IMG/VR virus record: IMGVR_UViG_3300025671_000354
Location: 1-29,398 of that record
DNA length: 29,398 nt
Reading direction: 5' to 3' (one strand)
Source: a virus
Notes under the pieces: model-generated
Database searches by the model: none
Told to the model about the DNA's origin: nothing
The model's input: only the letters and a program-made list of their open reading frames with translations
Shown: positions 16,133-23,053 of the stretch, in pieces
Layout of the letters: each line of letters begins with the position of its first letter
How positions within the stretch are numbered: the stretch's first letter is position 1
Position numbers and translations under genes: made by a program

Positions 16133-16644
16133 TGGCAGGACAATTAGTACAAGTAGCAACAAATACAGTAAGTAGTCCTGTGTCATCAGTTACCTTAACA
16201 GGAATAGATAGTGATGATCTTTATATGGTTGCAGTAAGTGGGGCAACAGTTAGTAATCCTGTTGCAGAAATTAGAGCTAGATTTACAGTAAGTGGGACTG
16301 CACAAACAACTTCTAATTATGATTGGGCAGATAAGTTTTTAAGAGCAAGTGCAAGTTTTATAAATGATTATGCTACAAACCAAACAAAAACAAGAGCTTT
16401 AAACAACACAGGAGATAGTGGTGGAGAGGGCAGTAATGGTATTTTTTATTTATATAATTTTAATAATGCAAGTGAATATAGTTTTATGACAATAGAAAAT
16501 GTTACTGAAAATGGAACTGAAGCAAGAGGATATGAAGGTGGAACAGTTTATACAGTTGCAGAGGCACATAATGGAATACAATTTTTAAATGATACAACAG
16601 GCAACATAACAAGTGGAACTTTTACAATGTACAGGGTGGTTTAA
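16132..16644 (+). CDS. Adhesin/fibre-like protein C1
   Basis: The 170-aa product starts MAGQLVQVATNTVSSPVSSVTLTGIDSDDLYMVAVSG and pairs with C2 at 17784, which starts MAGSLIKIDEEIVTSAVASITLGG. Shared parts are TSNYDWADK, the ATNQT segment, IFYLYNFNNASEYSF and a GNITSGTFTMYRV ending. This is the most canonical version of the fold shared by all six. It has no leader and no CpG. Its stop is followed directly by the A2 start, so the second set follows the first with no gap. Confidence 0.65.
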   Translation: MAGQLVQVATNTVSSPVSSVTLTGIDSDDLYMVAVSGATVSNPVAEIRARFTVSGTAQTTSNYDWADKFLRASASFINDYATNQTKTRALNNTGDSGGEGSNGIFYLYNFNNASEYSFMTIENVTENGTEARGYEGGTVYTVAEAHNGIQFLNDTTGNITSGTFTMYRVV

Positions 16645-17265
16645 ATGAGTGAATATGGATACATACCAGAAGCACCAGAACAAAGTTTTGGAAATAATAA
16701 AGGGATCTTTACACCTAAAGATATTTATGATCTAACAAGAGCAGATAAATACACTAACTATGGACAATTAGAATTAATTGAAACTCAAACTGTTAGTGGT
16801 GTTAGTGCAGTAGATTTTACAAATTTAGGAAATTATAATGTTCACTTTTTAACAGGAAATAATTTAGAAAGTGCAAGTAATAATATTAGATATGGAGTTA
16901 GATTTTATGAGAGTGGTGTTTTAGAAACTGCAACTGTTTATCAATGGGCTTATCAACAACAATTGTCCAGTGGTAGTGGTTCAGAATTTAAAGCTACTTC
17001 TCATTCAAGTATTCCAATACAAATTGAACAACCAACAGGATTTAATGGTGGTGGATATACTTATTTATATAATTTAATAGACAGTTCAAAATATTCATTC
17101 ACTAGTAATCAGCACAATAGAGTTTCTAACTCAATGATTGCAGAATTTGGGAGTGGTGTAATGCCACAAGCAAGTGAAGTAACAGGATTTCAAATAAGTG
17201 GTTATGATAGTTCTACTCCTAATTTTTCAGCTACATTTTCTCTATATGGAATTGCAGAGAGTTAG
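16645..17265 (+). CDS. Adhesin/fibre-like protein A2 (anchor-bearing)
   Basis: A 206-aa paralog of A1. The N-terminal leader NKGIFTPKDIYDLTRADKY corresponds to A1's NIGLYTPSDILQLKKDG. Then GQLELIETQTVSGVSAVDFTNL matches A1's SLELIAEQTVSSVSTVDFTSI, and YTYLYNLIDSSKYSF, FGSGVMPQA and FSLYGIA match the core and end. The middle third differs strongly in sequence, as expected of receptor-facing surfaces. No CpG is present, even in the leader, unlike A1. A 3-base gap separates it from B2. Confidence 0.65.
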   Translation: MSEYGYIPEAPEQSFGNNKGIFTPKDIYDLTRADKYTNYGQLELIETQTVSGVSAVDFTNLGNYNVHFLTGNNLESASNNIRYGVRFYESGVLETATVYQWAYQQQLSSGSGSEFKATSHSSIPIQIEQPTGFNGGGYTYLYNLIDSSKYSFTSNQHNRVSNSMIAEFGSGVMPQASEVTGFQISGYDSSTPNFSATFSLYGIAES

Positions 17266-17268
17266 ATT

Positions 17269-17784
17269 ATGGCAGGAAATTTAGAATTTATAACATCTGC
17301 TAGTGGAAGTTCTGTTAGTTCATTATCTGTAACAGATTGTTTCAGTGCTGATTATGATGTGTATGAAATTTATGTTACTAGCTATGAACAATCAGCAGTA
17401 GCAGATAGTAGATTTTCATTATTAGATAGTGGTGGAAGTGAAATAACAAGTGCTAATTATGATAGTTGTTATTTAGCTTTATCATCTTCTTCTGCTTTTA
17501 CAGAGGGTAGGCAAACTGCACAAACTCATTTTAGAGATTTTAGTTTTAGTGTTACCAATTATGCATACACTATTGGTGTAAAAATAGTAATGTATAATCC
17601 TTATGACAGTTCTAGTTACACATCTTGTCAATGGCAATCAGCTTATTATCAAACAGGTAGTGCAAGTCAAGGTAAAAAAGGAATAGGTGTTTTGAAATCA
17701 GCACAAACTTGTACAGGAATAAAATTTTTTGGTAGTACAGGAAATCTTAATGATGTTCAAGTTTCAATTTTTGGAGTTAAATAA
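17269..17784 (+). CDS. Adhesin/fibre-like protein B2
   Basis: A 171-aa paralog of B1, in the same relative position. Shared features are the VSSLSVTDCFSADYDVYEIYV start, ITSANYDSCYLALSSSSAF, MYNPYDSSSYTS and GIGVLKSAQTCTGIKF before a VSIFGVK ending. It carries five Cys scattered through the domain, while B1 has none, so any disulphide or metal use would be specific to this copy. The stop overlaps the C2 start by 1 base. No CpG occurs. Confidence 0.64.
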   Translation: MAGNLEFITSASGSSVSSLSVTDCFSADYDVYEIYVTSYEQSAVADSRFSLLDSGGSEITSANYDSCYLALSSSSAFTEGRQTAQTHFRDFSFSVTNYAYTIGVKIVMYNPYDSSSYTSCQWQSAYYQTGSASQGKKGIGVLKSAQTCTGIKFFGSTGNLNDVQVSIFGVK

Positions 17785-18305
17785 TGGCAGGTAGCTTAAT
17801 AAAAATAGATGAAGAAATAGTTACATCAGCAGTAGCAAGTATAACTTTAGGTGGTGCTAATTGGGATAGTTCTTATGATGTGTATGTTGTAAAAGTAAAT
17901 AATTGTATTCCTGTAAATGATGGTGTATCTCATTATATGAGGATAACTAAATCTGGAACACCCGATACAACTTCTAATTTAGATTATGCTTATAAAGATT
18001 TAAGAACATACTCAGCATTTGCAAATGATTCTGCTACAAATCAAAGTCTATTAAATTTTGGTTTTGCAGGAACAGGTGGTAGTGAGGGTTTAAATACTAC
18101 TATGTATTTATTTAACTTTAATTCAAGTTCTGAATATAGTTTTGGAACAGTAGAAACTACAACTTTAAATTCAGCACAACAACTTAGAGGGCTACAGGGT
18201 GGATTTGTCCATAAAGTTGCTAGTGCAAGTGATGGAGTACACTTTTTTTTCAGTAGTGGAGACATAGCAAGTGGAACATTCACTTTATATGCTTTAAAGA
18301 AGTAA
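17784..18305 (+). CDS. Adhesin/fibre-like protein C2
   Basis: A 173-aa paralog of C1 ending the array. It shows ANWDSSYDVYVVKVNNCIP, TTSNLDYAYKDLR, DSATNQS, MYLFNFNSSSEYSFGT, a LRGLQGGFVHKVASASDGVHF stretch and the DIASGTFTLYALKK ending. The only CpG in the 3.3-kb array lies here (17963-17964). It is followed by a 31-base gap with a TAGGAGA ribosome-binding site for the next gene. Confidence 0.66.
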   Translation: MAGSLIKIDEEIVTSAVASITLGGANWDSSYDVYVVKVNNCIPVNDGVSHYMRITKSGTPDTTSNLDYAYKDLRTYSAFANDSATNQSLLNFGFAGTGGSEGLNTTMYLFNFNSSSEYSFGTVETTTLNSAQQLRGLQGGFVHKVASASDGVHFFFSSGDIASGTFTLYALKK

Positions 18306-18336
18306 GTATAAGAAATATATAGTAAGATAGGAGAAT

Positions 18337-18639
18337 ATGGCAACATTAGAAGAACTAACAGTTATAGCAACTCAAGAAATTGAGGACGCTAAACCAATGT
18401 ATAAGCAAGTTAATAATGAAAGACTTGAATTTACAGATAGTGATTATGCACAAGCTGTAACAGACTTGGCTAATAGCAAATGGGATACTCAACAGTTTGG
18501 TTATGTACAAGCTAGACAAGAGGCTTATGGTTCTATTGCTGACCAGTTAGATATGCAATACTGGGATAATGTTAATGGTACTACTGTTTGGGCGGATCAT
18601 ATAGCAGAAGTTAAAGCTAACAACCCTAAACCGGCCTAG
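18337..18639 (+). CDS. Small fibre-associated protein
   Basis: A 100-aa protein with the C-terminal pattern ARQEAYGSIADQLDMQYWDNVNGTTVWADHIAEVKANNPKP. I recognise this as a module commonly found beside or at the end of tail fibre genes in marine phages, where it may aid fibre assembly; its function is not established. Ribosome-binding site TAGGAGA precedes the ATG. Composition changes within the gene: CpG is nearly absent at first and returns in the last 50 bases, so the right boundary of the CpG-free block runs through it. Confidence 0.6.
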   Translation: MATLEELTVIATQEIEDAKPMYKQVNNERLEFTDSDYAQAVTDLANSKWDTQQFGYVQARQEAYGSIADQLDMQYWDNVNGTTVWADHIAEVKANNPKPA

Positions 18640-18915
18640 TTGACCGAACTTCAAAAAATGCGGGCTATAGCTTTAGAGCGAGCCGGTAATAAATGCGAGT
18701 GGCCGGAGTGTATTAATTACGATCAATGGTTAGAAATGGCGCATATACACGGTATAGGTATGGGCGGTAACCCTAAACGTAAATATGATATAGATAACGT
18801 AGCGATGTTATGTAAATTACACCACGATATTTACGACGGTCGCACTATATCACTATCAAAAAAGGAGTGGCGCATACTGCTAAAATCGTATTTAGATTAT
18901 GAGCGACAACAATAA
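18640..18915 (+). CDS. HNH endonuclease-like protein
   Basis: A 91-aa protein with an HNH fold: CEWPEC (19-24), LEMAHIHGIGMGG (31-43), IDNVAMLCKLHHDIYDG (52-68). The Cys pairs would hold structural zinc and the His residues the catalytic metal. The TTG start at 18640 follows the stop of the upstream gene directly, and no ATG gives the full domain. It could be a free-standing homing-type nuclease carried at the edge of the adhesin block, or a phage DNA-processing enzyme. A second, different HNH gene lies at 28969 in the terminase-linked position. CpG content is native here. It overlaps the next gene by 17 bases. Confidence 0.78.
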   Translation: MTELQKMRAIALERAGNKCEWPECINYDQWLEMAHIHGIGMGGNPKRKYDIDNVAMLCKLHHDIYDGRTISLSKKEWRILLKSYLDYERQQ

Positions 18916-19084
18916 CTACACTCAAAAGGAAATGACGGCTAAAATTATGCTAGATATTGAAAAGATTTTTAATAAATTAGACGAATTACAAAAAGATATT
19001 AACACGAGGCCAACTAGAGCCGAAATATACGGGTGGATCATCGCCGGGATTTCAATAGCTACACTTGTAAACGTTTTATTGTAA
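18899..19084 (+). CDS. Small tail-anchored coiled-coil protein
   Basis: A 61-aa protein with a charged helical N-terminal part (MTAKIMLDIEKIFNKLDELQKDI) and a single C-terminal membrane helix (IYGWIIAGISIATLVNVLL). The start ATG lies inside the end of the HNH gene, and the stop overlaps the next start (TAATG). First of a run of small membrane proteins that probably act in lysis or membrane modification. It resembles holin or antiholin partners in size only. Confidence 0.6.
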   Translation: MSDNNNYTQKEMTAKIMLDIEKIFNKLDELQKDINTRPTRAEIYGWIIAGISIATLVNVLL

Positions 19085-19296
19085 TGAAACCCCAAGTTAA
19101 TCTATCACAAATACTTCAAGGCGGTTTAGCAGCCTTAGTAGGTTGGTTATTTAAAACCGTAAACGATTTACAACAATTAGTCGCCGTATCGGAAATACAA
19201 ATACAAAAACTAGAGGAAAATATAGTAGCTTTAGCATTAAGAGAACGTGAATTAAATTCTGCTATAACTGAAATCTTGATTAAGCTAGGTGGATAA
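19084..19296 (+). CDS. Small membrane protein with coiled coil
   Basis: A 70-aa protein with one membrane segment at about 10-26 (ILQGGLAALVGWLFKTV) followed by a coiled coil (LVAVSEIQIQKLEENIVALALRERELN) and the tail NSAITEILIKLGG. I chose ATG 19084 because it overlaps the previous stop as TAATG; the open frame reaches upstream but without a suitable start. The last 13 residues are echoed by a 14-residue frame at 19771. Overlaps the next gene by 1 base. Role unknown; lysis-region membership is inferred. Confidence 0.58.
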   Translation: MKPQVNLSQILQGGLAALVGWLFKTVNDLQQLVAVSEIQIQKLEENIVALALRERELNSAITEILIKLGG

Positions 19297-19769
19297 TGTT
19301 TGTTAAAATTAAAGAGAATATAGGTTTAATAGCTACGGCTATTGCTTTAATGGGTACTATAGGTACCGGGCTTAGTACCGCTGCAAATATTGTTAATACC
19401 TTACAAGGTATAGATGACCGTATGAATAATATCGAATACGAATTTAATACATTAAAAGAAAGTACATACGTTCAAAACGATATAGCGGTGCTTTATGAAA
19501 AAATACAAGATTTAGAAATGGCTGCTAGTAACTTAGGTAGGGCTAACGAAACTATAGCTTACTTACAAAGTGAAATTGCTAATCTAAGGCAAGCCGTAGA
19601 TAATAGCGGGTGGGACTTAGACCAAAAATACATCCCGGAAAAATGGGAGTGGCAAGATATAAACGACAAAACTATACGTATGGAAACACAAATACAAAAC
19701 TTACAGCAAAAATTATGGGAAATAGACGTATTAGATGACCGTATTACTTGGCTAGAGAGTAACCGATAA
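19296..19769 (+). CDS. Membrane-anchored coiled-coil protein
   Basis: A 157-aa protein with an N-terminal hydrophobic helix (IGLIATAIALMGTIGTGLSTAANIV, about 9-33) and a long heptad-rich remainder (IDDRMNNIEYEFNTLKES, VLYEKIQDLEMAASNL, IAYLQSEIANLRQAV, METQIQNLQQKLWEIDVLDDRITWLES). It could form a rod reaching across the cell wall space from the membrane. Such shape recalls spanins, but without an outer membrane in most actinobacteria that role would not apply directly. Co-translated with the gene before it. Confidence 0.6.
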   Translation: MFVKIKENIGLIATAIALMGTIGTGLSTAANIVNTLQGIDDRMNNIEYEFNTLKESTYVQNDIAVLYEKIQDLEMAASNLGRANETIAYLQSEIANLRQAVDNSGWDLDQKYIPEKWEWQDINDKTIRMETQIQNLQQKLWEIDVLDDRITWLESNR

Positions 19770-19770
19770 A

Positions 19771-19815
19771 TTGGATAGCGCAATTACCGATATACTAATT
19801 AAATTAGGTGGATAG
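19771..19815 (+). pseudogene. Vestigial duplicate of the 19084 gene's 3' end
   Basis: TTG at 19771 opens a 14-codon frame reading MDSAITDILIKLGG, nearly the same as the last residues (NSAITEILIKLGG) of the protein ending at 19296, with the same GGTGGATA run into the next start. It looks like the remnant of a tandem duplication and deletion. It may now serve only to couple translation into the gene at 19815. Confidence 0.4.
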
Positions 19816-19988
19816 TGAAAAATATTCTACAAGATCATATAGAAGATTGGTCTAAACCTTTTGTAGCGTGTTTGTTAGGTATGACTTCCGGGATAGATCT
19901 AAGTTTAGGACACGTCTTTATAGCAAGTAAAACCGCAACTATTGCTCTAGTGCTAGGTATAATTATTAAAAAGATTAAAAAGGCTTAA
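19815..19988 (+). CDS. Small two-helix membrane protein (holin-like)
   Basis: A 57-aa protein with GTG start overlapping the preceding TAG. The charged N-terminus (DHIEDWSKP) precedes two hydrophobic segments, about 16-36 and 40-51 (TATIALVLGIII), and ends KKIKKA. Size, double membrane span and basic tail are holin-like. A clearer holin lies next to the endolysin at 22606, so this could be a second pore protein or antiholin. No direct evidence decides. Confidence 0.52.
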   Translation: MKNILQDHIEDWSKPFVACLLGMTSGIDLSLGHVFIASKTATIALVLGIIIKKIKKA

Positions 19989-19989
19989 T

Positions 19990-20070
19990 ATGGACGTTTT
20001 ATTAATAATAGTTACAGTAATAGGAGTTAACTATCTAGCGTGGTGGTTAATAAAGAAAGGTAAGATATAA
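19990..20070 (+). CDS. 26-aa single-span membrane micropeptide
   Basis: ATG at 19990 opens a 26-codon frame made of one membrane helix (LLIIVTVIGVNYLAWWLI) and a basic end KKGKI. It lies 1 base after the preceding stop and 2 bases before the next start, in a string of tiny genes that leaves no unused space. The ribosome-binding site is weak, so translation would rest on coupling. Translation is plausible but unproven. Confidence 0.38.
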   Translation: MDVLLIIVTVIGVNYLAWWLIKKGKI

Positions 20071-20072
20071 CT

Positions 20073-20162
20073 ATGTGCAAAGTATATAAAAAAGACGACG
20101 GATCTTTCGTACAAGTATGTAACTGCAAGCACGGGAGCGAGAATTGCGAGAATAATAAATAA
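20073..20162 (+). CDS. 29-aa Cys-rich micropeptide
   Basis: ATG at 20073 gives 29 residues with Cys at 2, 16, 18 and 25 and His at 20 (VCNCKHGSENC). The cluster could bind a metal or form disulphides. An AAAGG sequence upstream could act as a ribosome-binding site. Its stop overlaps the next start (TAATG), which supports translation. No family recognised. Confidence 0.4.
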   Translation: MCKVYKKDDGSFVQVCNCKHGSENCENNK

Positions 20163-20311
20163 TGGATTATATTTTAGGATTTTTATTAGGATTTTTTTTA
20201 AAAGATATTGGTAACTTTATTAAAAGAGTAAGCCAAGAAGATTGGTCTAACCGAAATTACTACGATAGATCTTACAAGTGGTTAGATCTAGACGAAGACG
20301 ATTTATCTTAA
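20162..20311 (+). CDS. Small membrane protein with acidic tail
   Basis: A 49-aa protein with an N-terminal hydrophobic helix (YILGFLLGFFLKDIGNFI) and a polar part ending in an acidic stretch (WLDLDEDDLS). Start overlaps the stop of the Cys-rich peptide. It is the last of the membrane cluster at 18899-20311 and is followed by a promoter-like region. Function unknown. Confidence 0.48.
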   Translation: MDYILGFLLGFFLKDIGNFIKRVSQEDWSNRNYYDRSYKWLDLDEDDLS

Positions 20312-20344
20312 AACGTTTAAAATGTCGTAAAAGACGTTTATAAT
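20311..20344 (+). promoter_or_regulatory. Promoter with two AAACGTTT-like sites
   Basis: TATAAT at 20339-20344 lies 34 bases before the ATG at 20378. The palindrome AAACGTTT (20311-20318) is echoed by AGACGTTT (20332-20339), 21 bases away, two turns of helix, so both would face the same side of DNA. The second touches the -10 box. This is the layout of an operator, although no regulator in the window can be tied to it. Confidence 0.42.
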
Positions 20345-20377
20345 AGCTTATAAGTTATACAGAAACGGGGCTATTAA

Positions 20378-20647
20378 ATGACAAATATAGATCTAGATAC
20401 TTTCGTAAAAGGTAAAATAAAAGCACACCCTAGAAAATTCGAGGTTAGATACCCGAACGAAACCGAAACTATCATAAACTTACTCAAACAAGCAATAGAA
20501 AAAGCTAAAGACCCTTTAGCTTATCGATACAACTACTTAACGATAGCCGAATATTGCCAAGAGGTATTAGGTTACAATATGGTTAGCGAAGACGGATTAC
20601 GCAAGATTATTGCACGTATCGCTAAGGCAAATGGTTGCGAGTTATGA
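20378..20647 (+). CDS. HTH-like DNA-binding protein (probable)
   Basis: An 89-aa protein whose second half, LTIAEYCQEVLGYNMVSEDGLRKIIARIAKANG (about 54-86), reads as helix-turn-helix: a helix with an AEYCQEV core, a turn with a Ser, and a recognition-type helix. The first half is a helical INLLKQAIEKAKD region. It ends in ATGA overlap with the metallophosphoesterase, so the two form a translation unit and perhaps a complex that brings the enzyme to DNA. A weak GGGG precedes the start. Confidence 0.5.
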   Translation: MTNIDLDTFVKGKIKAHPRKFEVRYPNETETIINLLKQAIEKAKDPLAYRYNYLTIAEYCQEVLGYNMVSEDGLRKIIARIAKANGCEL

Positions 20648-21855
20648 ATTTAGACGAGTTTGTAGAAAGTAGGAAAGACGTACCGACTACTAACGGTAAA
20701 AAAATAAAACCTAGTGGCGATTGGATCCCCGGTATTGAAATGAACGGATCTAAAGGCACTATAACAACTAAAGCAATACCAAAAGGTAACCCTAATTGGG
20801 ACGAGTGGATAGATTATTGGCTAGGGGACGGATCTAGTAAAGACTTTTACGTAAGAGAAGATGAGCCGGTTAACTTTCGTACGTGGCAAGGTTGGGGCAA
20901 AGACGGAATACAAAACTTTTATTATTTTAAAGCTAACATCTATGCAAGAAAAAATAACAAGTATGACGATAAAGAGCTTAAACGTTTAATTAGCAACGCT
21001 AAGAAGAAAAAGCCTAAAAACAAAACTAAAACTAAAAATAAAAAAGCTTTTGTAATATGTATGAGCGATTGGCAAGTCGGTAAAGAGGGTAGCGAAAATA
21101 TGTTAAAACGCTACTACGAGAGCCTCGACGCTATAGATAAACAAATAAAATATTTAAAAAAGAAATATGACGATCTAGATAAGTTAATAATCGTAGGATT
21201 AGGCGATCTCGTCGAGGGGTGCAGCGGGTTTTATCCTATGCAACAATTTACAACCGTCTTAGATGAACGCCAACAGAAAACACTAGCTCGACGTATGCTC
21301 TTAGACGCTTTTAATAAATTTAGTAACGAATTTAACGAGGTACTAGGCCTATGTTGTGCCGGTAACCACGGAGAAAAAAGAATAGGTACAAAAGCCTATA
21401 CAACTTTTGGGGATAATAAAGATTTAGAATTATTCGACGAAGTAGCACAAGTCTTAAAAGCAGATCCAACAAAACAACACGTTAAATTTACGATCCCGGA
21501 TAATAGTTTGGCGTATAGTGTAGAAGTCTTACCCGATGTAGTGTTAACCGTAGCACACGGCCACCAAGCTAAACGAGGAACGACACCGGCCGCTAGGGTA
21601 GAGAATTGGTTTAATAAAATGGCTAGTAAGCCGTCTAAAGGTGGATTTTATGCTACTAACGTATTGTTAGTAGGTCATTACCACCACTTTTGGAGTAAAG
21701 AAAGCGAGAGGCTTTTACTAGGTACAACGACCCTAGACGACGGCTCACAATGGTTTGAAGAAAGCGGAGGAGAAAAAAGCGTACCGGGTATAACAACCCT
21801 AGTTTTACAAAGTAGAAAAAATTTACGAAAATGGAGTGATATAGAGATATTATGA
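20644..21855 (+). CDS. Calcineurin-like metallophosphoesterase
   Basis: A 403-aa protein with the ordered two-metal phosphoesterase motifs: MSDWQVGK (D-type site, about 138-145), GLGDLVEG, CAGNHGE, VAHGHQ and LVGHYHH. The first ~130 residues form a separate region ending in a Lys-rich linker (KKKKPKNKTKTKNKK). Enzymes of this group in phages are usually thought to be nucleases or nucleotide phosphatases, in the manner of SbcD/Mre11; substrate cannot be read from sequence. I chose ATG 20644 (ATGA overlap with the previous stop) over the in-frame TTG three codons earlier. The end overlaps the endolysin start. Confidence 0.85.
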   Translation: MNLDEFVESRKDVPTTNGKKIKPSGDWIPGIEMNGSKGTITTKAIPKGNPNWDEWIDYWLGDGSSKDFYVREDEPVNFRTWQGWGKDGIQNFYYFKANIYARKNNKYDDKELKRLISNAKKKKPKNKTKTKNKKAFVICMSDWQVGKEGSENMLKRYYESLDAIDKQIKYLKKKYDDLDKLIIVGLGDLVEGCSGFYPMQQFTTVLDERQQKTLARRMLLDAFNKFSNEFNEVLGLCCAGNHGEKRIGTKAYTTFGDNKDLELFDEVAQVLKADPTKQHVKFTIPDNSLAYSVEVLPDVVLTVAHGHQAKRGTTPAARVENWFNKMASKPSKGGFYATNVLLVGHYHHFWSKESERLLLGTTTLDDGSQWFEESGGEKSVPGITTLVLQSRKNLRKWSDIEIL

Positions 21856-22628
21856 GTACGAGAAGAGGTAGTAGTAATTGGTATTTAGAGAATTGGGCTA
21901 ACGCCTTAGGTAATACCGAGGATCTAATAATTATAAATTTTAACGGTAGGGGTAGAGCAAGAATTAATAAAGCAGTATTGCCGGCCTTTACATTATTAAA
22001 TATGTGCTTAGTAGAAGATGAGTACATAACGCATAGGAAAACAACCGGAGGCTATAACTTTAGAAAGATAGCTAATAGTAATAGGTATAGTTGCCACGCT
22101 TACGGTTTAGCAGTAGATATAAATTGGGATCTTAACCCGGTAACGAGGGACGGATCTACTAAAACAAATTTTAAAGACAATACGATCAAAAAGATACTAG
22201 ATATTAAAACACAAGACGGTTTACAAGTATTTAGGTGGGGAGGAGATTATAGAAGTTATAAAGATCCTATGCACTTCGAGATATTTGTAACCCCGGAAGA
22301 ATTAAATAAAGGGATCATACGTAAAAATTTTGATCAAAGAGAATATATTAAGTTAGGTTTATCGGTTAAACCATTAAGGAAAGGCGATAAAGGGGACGGA
22401 GTTAAATATATTCAAGAGCTTTTAAATAGCGTTTTAAATCGAACTTTAATTACCGACGGAGATTTCGGTAGCCTAACCCAAGCCTCCGTATTGGTTTTCC
22501 AAAAGAAAGCCGGGCTAATTGAAGACGGTATCGTAGGATCTAATACCTACTCTAAATTAATGGAGTTTAGAAATGCTAAAATGACAGAGGAAAGGAATAA
22601 GATTAATGGCAAATACAGGATCGAATAA
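21852..22628 (+). CDS. Endolysin: M15-type peptidase plus peptidoglycan-binding domain
   Basis: The 258-aa protein cuts cell-wall peptides for host lysis. The N-terminal domain has the M15/VanY zinc site: H82 and D89 in SCHAYGLAVDINW and H141 in DPMHFEI, with D138 at the place of the catalytic acid. Residues about 172-238 match the peptidoglycan-binding type 1 repeat (LRKGDKGDGVKYIQELLN, ITDGDFGSLTQASVLVFQKKAGL, DGIVGSNTYSKL). No signal peptide is seen, so release depends on a holin. The holin gene overlaps its end. The start ATGA overlaps the phosphoesterase stop. Confidence 0.9.
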   Translation: MSTRRGSSNWYLENWANALGNTEDLIIINFNGRGRARINKAVLPAFTLLNMCLVEDEYITHRKTTGGYNFRKIANSNRYSCHAYGLAVDINWDLNPVTRDGSTKTNFKDNTIKKILDIKTQDGLQVFRWGGDYRSYKDPMHFEIFVTPEELNKGIIRKNFDQREYIKLGLSVKPLRKGDKGDGVKYIQELLNSVLNRTLITDGDFGSLTQASVLVFQKKAGLIEDGIVGSNTYSKLMEFRNAKMTEERNKINGKYRIE

Positions 22629-22836
22629 AAAAGATTGGAAAAAGTATTGGTCTTTTATGCTTTCAAAAGCGTTTAGAACAGGCCTACAGAGTGCTATTTC
22701 TTTATACTTGGCTAACTCTAGTGGAATAATTGACGCCGATTTAATACAACTTTTAGGCGTTTCATTTTTAAGCGGTTTTATTACAGTTATCCAACACGCA
22801 CTAGAACAATACAAGCCAAAACAAACTTATAATTAA
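22606..22836 (+). CDS. Holin
   Basis: A 76-aa protein directly linked to the endolysin (23-base overlap), with a good GGAAAGGA upstream. It has a charged N-terminus (NKKDWKKYWSF), two membrane segments (about 25-42, TGLQSAISLYLANSSGII, and 47-66, LIQLLGVSFLSGFITVIQHAL) and a polar EQYKPKQTYN tail. The pattern with VIQHALEQYKP near the end is like small holins of actinophages. It would form the pores that let the endolysin reach the wall. Last gene before a strong terminator. Confidence 0.8.
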   Translation: MANTGSNKKDWKKYWSFMLSKAFRTGLQSAISLYLANSSGIIDADLIQLLGVSFLSGFITVIQHALEQYKPKQTYN

Positions 22837-22938
22837 AATAGAGTTAAAAATATAAATAGACTATATTAATTAAAAGTGATTTAAAGAATTGCAACGCAAT
22901 ACAGACGTGAAAATACCCCCAAGTATAATCACGACCCT

Positions 22939-22982
22939 AAAATAGCCGGGATCCGCAAAACGCCCGGCTATTTTCTTTTTTT
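22939..22982 (+). terminator. Strong intrinsic terminator after the lysis genes
   Basis: AAAATAGCCGGG (22939-22950) pairs perfectly with CCCGGCTATTTT (22963-22974) around a 12-base loop; the right arm is followed by C and then a T9-10 run. It should end the late transcript. The core AGCCGGG...CCCGGCT is shared with the terminator at 9218. Confidence 0.92.
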
Positions 22983-23015
22983 TTAATAAATACACGCTTT
23001 TTTAAATTTATACCC

Positions 23016-23053
23016 TATAATGGTTTTATAAGAAAGATACTTGGGAGGTAAAA
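23016..23053 (+). promoter_or_regulatory. Promoter plus conserved leader, copy B
   Basis: TATAAT at 23016-23021, then 15 bases, then ATACTTGGGAGGT (23037-23049) whose GGGAGGT serves the GTG start at 23054. AAATACAC lies at 22988-22995, at nearly the same distance as in copy A. The unit lies just after the strong terminator, so it starts a new transcript, probably the early operon. Confidence 0.68.

Larger units (their letters stand above)
22837..23053. other. Intergenic region between lysis and early genes
   Basis: About 215 bases without a gene. It holds an AT-rich stretch, a small inverted repeat (ATTGC/GCAAT near 22889), a strong terminator at 22939-22982 and the second copy of the promoter-leader unit at 23016-23053. 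This is the main transcription boundary of the window. Confidence 0.7.

Noticed and set aside
20635-20643. TTG 20635 as start of the metallophosphoesterase
   Set aside because: ATG 20644 gives the usual ATGA overlap with the preceding stop and the added residues carry nothing conserved.
22924-22929. TATAAT just before the strong terminator
   Set aside because: A promoter here would run into the terminator within 15 bases, so chance in AT-rich DNA is more likely, unless a very short RNA is made.
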